NCBI GenBank assembly: GCA_017421145.1
Contig: JAFOTA010000077.1
Span: forward strand, 1-7,193
Origin: Treponema sp.
GTDB taxonomy: Bacteria > Spirochaetota > Spirochaetia > Treponematales > Treponemataceae
Reading direction: 5' to 3'
Length of the DNA stretch: 7,193 bases
Part shown: positions 1-5,799 of the stretch, in pieces
Layout of the letters: every line of letters begins with the position of its first letter
How positions within the stretch are numbered: the first letter of the stretch is position 1
Notes under the pieces: model-generated
What the model was told of the DNA's origin: nothing
Databases searched by the model: none
What the model saw: the letters and a program-made list of their open reading frames with translations, nothing else
Made by a program: the position numbers and the translations under genes

Positions 1-25
1 ATAAAAACATTCTGGACTTTTCAAA

Positions 26-1378
26 GTGAGCAAGGAAAATCGGAAAAGAAACGGTATAAATATAATCCGCCTCAATTCTTTGGCCATTCTGGTCATGGCG
101 GCCGTATTTGTGTTTATTCTCGTCATTTCTAATATCGTAAACAAAAAGTTTCATGCAGTGGAAACAAATATAGAGAAATTCATCACCTGTGAAAAAGGCT
201 CTCAATATATAGAAGAAAGCGCGGATTATCTGACCGACAACGCACGTCTGTTTGCCGTAACCCTGGACAAGGAATATGCTGAACGCTATTTTGAAGAAAT
301 CGAGGTGACCAAAAGGCAGGAGCAGGCTTTGGAAATGATACGGCAGGTCTGCAATGAAAAGGATCTTGCACTCCAGAGGCTCGGTATTGCAATTGAACAG
401 GCTCAGGGCCTAATCAACATGGAGCTTTATACAATCAGGCTTGGCTATATGCTCATCGGTGAAGAAAATCTTCCGCCTTTGATTAAAGACATTGCTGTCG
501 GTGTCCTTGACAAGCAGCTTGACGGCGAGCAGCTTCATAAAAAAATCATAAACAATCTTTTTGAAGGGGGCTATCAGATTTATAAAAAGCGCATAAACGA
601 AAACTGTAGTCTCACGGTTGACAGCATTGAGCAGCAGGTAAAGGACGAGCTGAACATGAACGCATATGAGCTGGGTGTGAATCTGAACAGGCTCAGGTTC
701 CAGTATATAGTCCTGCTTGTTTTGAACGTGCTTATGTTCGTGGTTTTTGCTTTCCTTATAGCCATACCTTTGACCAGGTTCAGAAAATCCATAAAAAATG
801 ATTCAAGGCTCAACGTCATTGGTTCCCAGGAATGTCGGGAGCTTGCACAGAGCTACAACGAGATTTACGACAGAAAGGCCATGAACGAAAAATCTCTTCT
901 GCAGAAGGCCGAATATGACGCGCTTACCGGAATCCTCAACCGCAGGGCATTTGACCAGATATGCAGGAACTCAGCCGAACAAAAAGAAAAGATTGCGATG
1001 CTTTTGATTGACATGGACAATTTCAAGAGCATAAACGACACTTACGGACATTCGGGCGGTGACATAGCGTTGAAGGAACTTGCAAGGATTCTTACCGAAA
1101 CTTTCCGAAGCGGAGACTTTGTTGCAAGAATCGGAGGCGATGAGTTTGCGGTGATTTTGCCCGGTTGTCCGGCCGAAGCGGGGAATACGATTATAGACAA
1201 GGTTTCCCGGATAAACGAAGAGCTTTCCGGTCTCCAAGATATAAAAAACGTCTCGGTCAGCGTCGGTGTCGCATTCAGCGAAGTAGGCTACAACGAAAAA
1301 CTATTTAAAAATGCGGACGAAGCCCTGTACCAGGTGAAAGAAAACGGAAGGCACGGCTGCAGGATTTTTTCAAACTGA
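26..1378 (+). CDS. Membrane-bound diguanylate cyclase (GGDEF) with an uncharacterised extracytoplasmic sensor region
   Basis: Predicted to make cyclic di-GMP from two GTP. The 450-residue protein has a short basic N-terminus, a membrane segment at about residues 17-38, a mostly helical extracytoplasmic region of about 185 residues (40-226), a second membrane segment at about 227-248, a short HAMP-like or coiled linker (about 248-295) and a C-terminal GGDEF domain (about 296-448). Visible motifs are DALTGILNRR at 298-307, the metal-binding segment with D329 (DMDNFKSIND), and GGDEF at 370-374. RSGD at 361-364 lies exactly where the RxxD inhibitory site sits, so product feedback is likely. I recognise no named sensor domain in 40-226. 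The GTG start is chosen because an in-frame TAA lies at 2-4 and the first in-frame ATG falls inside the first membrane segment. Only a weak GGA (14-16) precedes it. No convincing terminator follows. The next gene has its own promoter, so co-transcription is doubtful. The enzyme class is secure; the signal sensed is unknown. Confidence 0.93.
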   Translation: MSKENRKRNGINIIRLNSLAILVMAAVFVFILVISNIVNKKFHAVETNIEKFITCEKGSQYIEESADYLTDNARLFAVTLDKEYAERYFEEIEVTKRQEQALEMIRQVCNEKDLALQRLGIAIEQAQGLINMELYTIRLGYMLIGEENLPPLIKDIAVGVLDKQLDGEQLHKKIINNLFEGGYQIYKKRINENCSLTVDSIEQQVKDELNMNAYELGVNLNRLRFQYIVLLVLNVLMFVVFAFLIAIPLTRFRKSIKNDSRLNVIGSQECRELAQSYNEIYDRKAMNEKSLLQKAEYDALTGILNRRAFDQICRNSAEQKEKIAMLLIDMDNFKSINDTYGHSGGDIALKELARILTETFRSGDFVARIGGDEFAVILPGCPAEAGNTIIDKVSRINEELSGLQDIKNVSVSVGVAFSEVGYNEKLFKNADEALYQVKENGRHGCRIFSN

Positions 1379-1430
1379 TACAATCTGACGGTCTCTTATA
1401 ATCCAACATAATCTGTTTTTCACTTTTCAC

Positions 1431-1445
1431 AAATTTTTTTCAAAT
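1431..1445 (+). promoter_or_regulatory. A/T-tract upstream of the -35 box, possible UP element
   Basis: This AAATTTTTTTCAAAT stretch lies about 41 to 55 bases before the predicted transcription start. That is where the alpha subunit of RNA polymerase contacts UP elements. Just upstream, TTTTCAC occurs twice in tandem (1417-1423 and 1424-1430). The assignment rests only on position and composition, and AT-rich intergenic DNA is common. Confidence 0.3.
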
Positions 1446-1450
1446 ACCTG

Positions 1451-1479
1451 TTGACATGAACGGAATATTATATGATAAT
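1451..1479 (+). promoter_or_regulatory. Sigma70-type promoter of the alpha-galactosidase operon
   Basis: A perfect -35 hexamer TTGACA (1451-1456) is followed after exactly 17 bases by GATAAT (1474-1479), which matches the -10 consensus at five of six positions. There is no extended -10 TG. Transcription would start near 1486, giving a leader of about 57 bases before the ATG at 1543. The -10 box is also the left arm of the first operator-like palindrome, so repressor and polymerase would compete directly. The alternative -10 TATGAT (1471-1476) would leave a spacer of only 14 bases. Confidence 0.8.
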
Positions 1480-1488
1480 CAAATTATC
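1474..1488 (+). promoter_or_regulatory. Operator-like palindrome, site 1
   Basis: GATAAT-CAA-ATTATC is a perfect inverted repeat with 6-base arms around a 3-base centre. It covers the -10 box and the predicted start point, the classic position for a repressor. It is the first of three sites starting exactly 20 bases apart. An odd-length palindrome fits TetR-family operators, and a TetR gene lies in the same operon (5096-5785). Which regulator binds is inferred. Confidence 0.75.
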
Positions 1489-1493
1489 TTGAT

Positions 1494-1508
1494 GATAGTA
1501 AGACTATC
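1494..1508 (+). promoter_or_regulatory. Operator-like palindrome, site 2
   Basis: GATAGT-AAG-ACTATC is a perfect inverted repeat. It extends by one more pair (T1493 with A1509) to 7-base arms, and it matches site 1 at 10 of 12 arm positions. Sites 1 and 2 share the pattern GATA(A/G)T-N3-A(C/T)TATC. It begins 20 bases after site 1, about two helical turns, so two dimers would bind the same face. It lies in the transcribed leader. As RNA it could form a small stem, but no U-run follows, so a terminator role is unlikely. Confidence 0.75.
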
Positions 1509-1513
1509 ACATA

Positions 1514-1528
1514 GATAGATTTATTTTC
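1514..1528 (+). promoter_or_regulatory. Degenerate operator-like site 3, abutting the ribosome binding site
   Basis: GATAGA-TTT-ATTTTC matches the pattern of sites 1 and 2 at five of six positions in each arm and starts exactly 20 bases after site 2. It is no longer a good palindrome in itself, so the call rests on register and similarity. It ends at the base before the GGAGG (1529-1533) of the alpha-galactosidase gene. A weak third site filled cooperatively, or a decayed copy, are both possible. Confidence 0.5.
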
Positions 1529-1542
1529 GGAGGCTGTTCTGT

Positions 1543-3543
1543 ATGAGGTTTGAGGATTCTGAAGTCAGCATAAAAACTTTCCCTGAAAGGATCGAGGGGT
1601 GCGGGACTTTCATCGAGTGTTCCTGCCGTTATGTGGGTGAGGTGCTCAAAGACGGTCTTTCACCGGCGGACACTGAAAACAAGGTTATCGCACAGTTCAA
1701 GATTGACAGCCTTTTGAAAAACTGCGCGGTCAGCACGGGTCATTTCGAGCGGTACAACGGAAAGGATTTTTCTTTCTACGGCTCTGGATGGCAGTCATGG
1801 GGATTCGGCGGCGAAATCGATCCGGGAAAAAAGCAGGAAAAATATATTGCGCTTGTTCCTCAGTGGAAAAAATACATTTCGTTCCCCGGAAAAGCCCCTG
1901 CAAAAATCGGCGGAAAAAAATCCTCGTCATCTTCATTGCTTAAAGGACAGTTTTTGATTTATCTCCGCTGGGAAAACACTTACCTTGTGCTCATGTCAAC
2001 CGCTGCTTTCGGAAGCGATGAGGGCGGCCTTCTTCCTCCTGTGCAGTTCTATGTAGATAGGAAAAACCGTACTGTGTCGGTCAGCATATATTCGGACGGA
2101 AAACGCTGGGAAAAGATGGAGCAGATGGGAAAGATCGCTGTGTTTTCAGCCAAGAGCTTTTTTGCGCTCAAAGACGGAGTGAAATTCCTTGCTTCAGGCG
2201 GAGTGAATTTTGACAGCCTTGAATTCCTAAGCGCTCCGGGTAACGGAATAAAGTGCGCAGGCTGGGAATCATGGTACAATCACTATGCGGACATAAACCA
2301 GAGGCTCATCCATTCTGACCTCAACGCGCTTGGAAAAAACGGCAACATAATCAATTCCATGTACAGGCAGAAAAATCTTCCGGTAGTGTTTCAGGTTGAC
2401 GACGGTTGGGAAATATCTCTCGGTGACTGGGACGCAAACCTTGAAAGATTCCCTGCCGGAATGAAAGACCTTGCTTCATCCATTTCGGATGCCGGATATA
2501 TCCCGGGTCTTTGGATTGCACCTCTCATAATCGATTACAGGAGCGAGACCGCAAAAAAACATCCTGAATGGATTCTAAAGAATTCATCCGGAAAGCCTGT
2601 TCCTGCCGGCATGAATTTCCTGTGGGGCGCAAAAGTCGGTGCGATGCAGCCAAGCTATCCTTATTCATATTTCTGCCTTGACCTGAGCCGTGATGACGTA
2701 ATCGAATATCTTGACGGCGTAATGGAAAAGGTGATCAACGTGTGGGGATTCCGTTACATAAAAATAGATTTCCTTTTTGCCGGAATGATATACGGGGCAT
2801 TTGCAAACGGCGGAGCTGCATACCAGTGGTACGACAGGGCAATCAAAAAGCTCACAAGGAGGCTGTTCAACTCAAAGGGCGAAAGAGTTGCATATCTCGG
2901 ATGCGGACTTCCTTTCGAAAGCTCGTTCACTTCATTCCCTCTTTCAAGGATCGGACCCGACACAAAAGAGTGCTGGGACATGGGTTACCTTGACAAGCTT
3001 CATTTTCCTGCAAGGCCTGGTGCAAAGCCCAATATGCAGAGCACGCTCGGACATGCTTTCTGGGATCAGTCTATTTTCATAAACGACCCGGACGTAATCT
3101 TCCTGCGCTATACGAACATCAAGCTTGATGACGGTGAAAAGGAGCTTATCGCCATGGTCAACAAGATGTTTGCAAGCCAGATAATGCATTCCGATGATCC
3201 TTCTGATTTTTCGGCGGACGATGCGGATTTTACGGAACATGTGATGAAGCTCTATGCGGAAATCGAAGGAAAGGAATTCGGTCTTCTCAATCTCACGTCG
3301 GAAGTGTACAAGGTGTTCTCAAAGGACGGGACTCTTTCTGGAATCATAAATCTTTCGGAAAAACCTTATACGCTCAAGAAAAATGAGTTCATAAATCAGG
3401 TGAACTACATTGCCGGTACAAAATATGATGCAGAATCAACGGAGCTTGTGCCGGTGGTTGACAACTGCTTTATAGCCGGTGACTTGTATACTTCGCAAAA
3501 GCATTCGATATCGCTCTACAGGATTTCAAGCCCAGTCGAATGA
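1543..3543 (+). CDS. Cytoplasmic alpha-galactosidase, glycoside hydrolase family 36 (clan GH-D)
   Basis: Predicted to remove terminal alpha-linked galactose from melibiose, raffinose or related substrates by a retaining mechanism. The protein has 666 residues and no signal peptide, so it should act in the cytoplasm on imported sugar. An N-terminal beta-rich domain (about 1-225, with GWQSWGFGG at 82-90) precedes a TIM barrel (about 235-550) and a small C-terminal beta domain. In the barrel I see WESW (241-244), QVDDGW (284-289, substrate-binding D286 and D287), YIKIDFLFAG (405-414) with nucleophile D409, RIGPDT (469-474) with acid/base D473, and NDPDVIFLR (514-522). These match the pattern of Thermotoga maritima GalA (about 550 residues), while many GH36 enzymes exceed 700. 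GGAGG (1529-1533) lies 9 bases before the ATG. It is the first gene after the promoter and operator array, with a MelB-type importer downstream. Family and mechanism are secure; the precise substrate is not, and an activity on glycolipid galactose cannot be excluded. Confidence 0.93.
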   Translation: MRFEDSEVSIKTFPERIEGCGTFIECSCRYVGEVLKDGLSPADTENKVIAQFKIDSLLKNCAVSTGHFERYNGKDFSFYGSGWQSWGFGGEIDPGKKQEKYIALVPQWKKYISFPGKAPAKIGGKKSSSSSLLKGQFLIYLRWENTYLVLMSTAAFGSDEGGLLPPVQFYVDRKNRTVSVSIYSDGKRWEKMEQMGKIAVFSAKSFFALKDGVKFLASGGVNFDSLEFLSAPGNGIKCAGWESWYNHYADINQRLIHSDLNALGKNGNIINSMYRQKNLPVVFQVDDGWEISLGDWDANLERFPAGMKDLASSISDAGYIPGLWIAPLIIDYRSETAKKHPEWILKNSSGKPVPAGMNFLWGAKVGAMQPSYPYSYFCLDLSRDDVIEYLDGVMEKVINVWGFRYIKIDFLFAGMIYGAFANGGAAYQWYDRAIKKLTRRLFNSKGERVAYLGCGLPFESSFTSFPLSRIGPDTKECWDMGYLDKLHFPARPGAKPNMQSTLGHAFWDQSIFINDPDVIFLRYTNIKLDDGEKELIAMVNKMFASQIMHSDDPSDFSADDADFTEHVMKLYAEIEGKEFGLLNLTSEVYKVFSKDGTLSGIINLSEKPYTLKKNEFINQVNYIAGTKYDAESTELVPVVDNCFIAGDLYTSQKHSISLYRISSPVE

Positions 3544-3547
3544 CGGT

Positions 3548-3571
3548 GGTTCGGAAATAAATTTTTGAACC
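3548..3571 (+). terminator. Intercistronic hairpin, possible weak terminator or mRNA-processing stem
   Basis: GGTTCGGAAA pairs with TTTTTGAACC across a TAAA loop to give a 10-bp stem, two of the pairs being G-U, starting 4 bases after the alpha-galactosidase stop codon. The downstream sequence (GGTCTTATTTATAT) is only mildly T-rich, so this is not a textbook Rho-independent terminator. It could lower expression of the downstream genes relative to the hydrolase, or protect the upstream message. The next gene starts 33 bases after the stem and has no clear promoter of its own. Confidence 0.5.
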
Positions 3572-3603
3572 GGTCTTATTTATATGAAATGGAGAAATAG
3601 ATT

Positions 3604-5115
3604 ATGGTAAAGGACAACAAAATTTTCGGGAACGTGATTCCGGCAAAGGTCATAAGGAAAGCCGCTTCCGCACAGAAAAAATACATCAGGAAATACGGCG
3701 ACGACTCAAAGACCGTATATCATCTTGCAGCCGTGGACAATCCGGTTCTGACCCCTGCAATGGGAGTCAAGGTGCTCAAGCTTTCTGACAATCCTCTTGA
3801 AACCCTTCCGCCGAAACCGATTATAATCGGCAACATAAGGATGGGATTCGGTCACTACAGGATTTCGATGGCCATGGCTTCTGCGGCAAGATCAATGGGA
3901 TACACTCCGCTTTGGCTTGACTTGAATTCATTTCCTGAAACCCTCTGCACTAAAATCATTTCGCATCAGAACGACATGTATTCAAAGGCTTCCAGAATCT
4001 CCCAGAAATCAAAGCTGTTCAACAAGCTCGTTTGGGAGCCGCTCAATTACGAAGGATTCAGGAAAATAACATACAACTACGGAGACCAGAAAAATGCGGA
4101 GCTTATGGTTCCACTTTTCAACGATCTTCCGAAAGACACTCCCTACATCGCAACTCACGTATGGCCGTCCCAGGCTGCGATACATGCCGGAATGACTCAT
4201 GTGGTGAATGCGATCCCCGACAACTGGCCCATGGCTCTCCATCTTTCCGAGGGTGCGCTCCATACCGTCCAGACACCAAGCTCTTTCTGGGGATACAGGA
4301 CTTTGCGCGGATTCAACGGTGACAAGGTTTTGAATCCGATGGGCGTAAACGATTTGGTCTATACCGGGCAGTACGTAGATGACGAGATGGTCAGGAACAT
4401 TGAGGCGGACTGCGAAAAAAGGCTCGGCAGGATAAGAAACGGAAAGCCGGTAAGGTTCCTTCTTTCAATCGGTGGAGCAGGCGCACAGGGCGATTATTTT
4501 GCATCCCTGATAAAGACGCTTGTTCCGTTCATAAAGGAAAACAAGGCGGTGCTCTACCTTAACATAGGCGATTATTTTTCCACATGGGATATGTTCAAGT
4601 CAAAGATTCCTGAACTGGAAAATCTTGCTTCACTCCATTTTGACAACTGGGACGAAACCAAAAAATTCGCTTCAGACGCACTTGATGACATTGCTTCCGA
4701 AAAAGATGTGTCAAAAGGAATGCACGTGTTCTGCCACAAAGATATTTTTGCCGCAGTGTATGCAACCAACGTGCTCATGAGGGCATCTGACGTTCTCATG
4801 ACAAAGCCGAGCGAGCTTGCGTTCTATCCTGTGCCCAAGCTTATGATACAGCATGTCGGCGGACATGAAAAATGGGGGGCAATCCGTGCTGCTGAAATCG
4901 GTGACGGAACTCCTGAATGTCCGAACGTTGATTATGCATGCGACGTAATCAGGCAGATGATTTCGTTCCCTGATCTGCTTGAAAGCATGAACCATGCGAT
5001 TGTTTCTGCAAAGAAAGCCGGCATATATAACGGTGCATATCATGCTGTTGAGCTTGCGACAGGAATGACTGGGCTTGACGGCAAGGGGACGCGCTATGCC
5101 TATGCTGGCCGCTGA
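3604..5115 (+). CDS. Uncharacterised GT-B-like protein, possible glycosyltransferase
   Basis: I do not recognise a characterised family for this 503-residue soluble protein. Its layout resembles GT-B glycosyltransferases of the MurG and MGDG-synthase kind. After about 70 leader residues there is a hydrophobic strand and glycine-rich loop (PIIIGNIRMGFGHYR, 72-86), similar in style to the GxGH loop of those enzymes. A second Rossmann-like start follows (RFLLSIGGAGAQGDYF, 284-299). Near the C-terminus is a possible nucleotide-sugar site with TKPSE (400-404) and QHVGGHEKWGA (416-426), reminiscent of the conserved E and the closing Q/N region in MurG-like proteins. There is no signal peptide or clear membrane segment. 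GGAG (3591-3594) lies 9 bases before the ATG. It sits between the alpha-galactosidase and a TetR gene, and its end overlaps the latter by 20 bases. Role and substrate are unknown: lipid or carbohydrate galactosylation, a phosphorylase, or a non-catalytic relative are all open. The gene is certain; the fold call is moderate. Confidence 0.6.
   Translation: MVKDNKIFGNVIPAKVIRKAASAQKKYIRKYGDDSKTVYHLAAVDNPVLTPAMGVKVLKLSDNPLETLPPKPIIIGNIRMGFGHYRISMAMASAARSMGYTPLWLDLNSFPETLCTKIISHQNDMYSKASRISQKSKLFNKLVWEPLNYEGFRKITYNYGDQKNAELMVPLFNDLPKDTPYIATHVWPSQAAIHAGMTHVVNAIPDNWPMALHLSEGALHTVQTPSSFWGYRTLRGFNGDKVLNPMGVNDLVYTGQYVDDEMVRNIEADCEKRLGRIRNGKPVRFLLSIGGAGAQGDYFASLIKTLVPFIKENKAVLYLNIGDYFSTWDMFKSKIPELENLASLHFDNWDETKKFASDALDDIASEKDVSKGMHVFCHKDIFAAVYATNVLMRASDVLMTKPSELAFYPVPKLMIQHVGGHEKWGAIRAAEIGDGTPECPNVDYACDVIRQMISFPDLLESMNHAIVSAKKAGIYNGAYHAVELATGMTGLDGKGTRYAYAGR
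5083..5088 (+). promoter_or_regulatory. Ribosome binding site that sets the TetR start
   Basis: AAGGGG lies inside the end of the preceding gene, 7 bases before the ATG at 5096. This favours 5096 over the in-frame TTG at 5075, which has no good site upstream. A second ATG at 5102 is also possible, with 13-base spacing. The overlap suggests translational coupling. Confidence 0.6.
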
Positions 5116-5785
5116 AAAAAGAAAGAAAGAGCAGGAAGAGCAGAGGGCGGTCAGAATCAGGGAGATCGTCGAATGCAGCTTCGGGCTTTTTGCCGACCAG
5201 GGCATAGAATCGATTACGATGAATGAAATTGCCCGTCAGTCGGAGATAGGGGTCGCTTCGCTTTACAGGTATTTTACGACCAAAGAGGAGCTTGTCATAG
5301 AGGCTGCCATCTACGCGTGGAAGATGGAAGTGGAGATTTTCAACAAAGTCTTTGAATATGAAGACTTCGGAAAAATGGACGGCTATACGCAGCTTAAATC
5401 CCTTATGGAAACTTTTTGCGAGGCCGTGATCACGCAGACTTCTTTTTTCAGGTTCGTGTATTATTTCGATGCGTTCGTGAAAAAGGAAAGGGTTTCTCCC
5501 GCCAGCCTGAAAAGGTATGAGATGGAAATCTTCGAGGTGAAGAACATAGTCACTGCCGCAATAAAAAGAGGACGGGAAGACGGTTCGATAGGTTTCGCCG
5601 GAGGAAAAAACGAATCCCTGAAAAATGCAAGCGATGACGAGCTGTATTTTACGATAATGCACTCGCTTTTCAGTTTGTGCCAGAAACTTTCGCTTTCGGG
5701 CGAAATGCTTGAGATGGATCTGATCGTAAGGTCAGAAAAACAGATTTCACTGCTGATTGAAATAATTCTTTCGGCTTTAAAATAG
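5096..5785 (+). CDS. TetR/AcrR-family transcriptional regulator, likely local repressor
   Basis: Predicted DNA-binding dimer of 229 residues. A charged N-terminal tail (about 1-19) is followed by the TetR helix-turn-helix domain (about 20-66). The family signature is clear: IVECSFGLFADQGIESITMN at 24-43, then EIARQSEIGVASLYRYFTTK at 44-63, with recognition-helix segment VASLYRYF at 53-60. The rest (about 67-229) is a helical ligand-binding and dimerisation domain, diverged as is usual, with an aromatic patch FFRFVYYFDAF at 117-127 that could line a ligand pocket. The start at 5096 is set by AAGGGG at 5083-5088; the ORF could be extended to a TTG at 5075. The gene overlaps the previous one by 20 bases and ends 14 bases before the transporter gene, so all are probably co-transcribed. 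The likely target is the three-site array at 1474-1528, which would make it autoregulatory. That link and the inducer are inferred. Melibiose-type operons more often use AraC or LacI regulators. Confidence 0.92.
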   Translation: MPMLAAEKRKKEQEEQRAVRIREIVECSFGLFADQGIESITMNEIARQSEIGVASLYRYFTTKEELVIEAAIYAWKMEVEIFNKVFEYEDFGKMDGYTQLKSLMETFCEAVITQTSFFRFVYYFDAFVKKERVSPASLKRYEMEIFEVKNIVTAAIKRGREDGSIGFAGGKNESLKNASDDELYFTIMHSLFSLCQKLSLSGEMLEMDLIVRSEKQISLLIEIILSALK

Positions 5786-5799
5786 TTTGGAGGTGCTAA

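Noticed and set aside
1397..1402. TATAAT as a -10 box just after the diguanylate cyclase gene
   Set aside because: The sequence 17 bases upstream (AACTGA region) does not resemble a -35 box, and the promoter at 1451-1479 is much better placed and formed.
1379..1450. Rho-independent terminator after the diguanylate cyclase gene
   Set aside because: T-rich runs are present (to 1440) but I find no GC-rich stem in front of them.
1474..1508. The palindromes as a terminator for the diguanylate cyclase gene
   Set aside because: The stems are short and AT-rich, no T-run follows, they overlap a promoter, and the strict 20-base spacing fits protein binding better.
2742..3240. Several short ORFs on both strands inside the alpha-galactosidase gene
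   Set aside because: They overlap the catalytic region of GH36 with its conserved motifs and have no plausible ribosome binding sites or domains of their own.
5075..5095. TTG start giving a 236-residue TetR protein
   Set aside because: No good ribosome binding site precedes the TTG, whereas AAGGGG lies 7 bases before the ATG at 5096. The extra seven residues add nothing to the TetR domain.
4949..5662. Long reverse-strand ORF of 237 codons, with a second one at 4711-5205
   Set aside because: Both lie opposite the GT-B-like and TetR genes. The TetR frame shows a clear family signature, while the reverse products are rich in H, R, F and S with no recognisable motif, so they are shadows.
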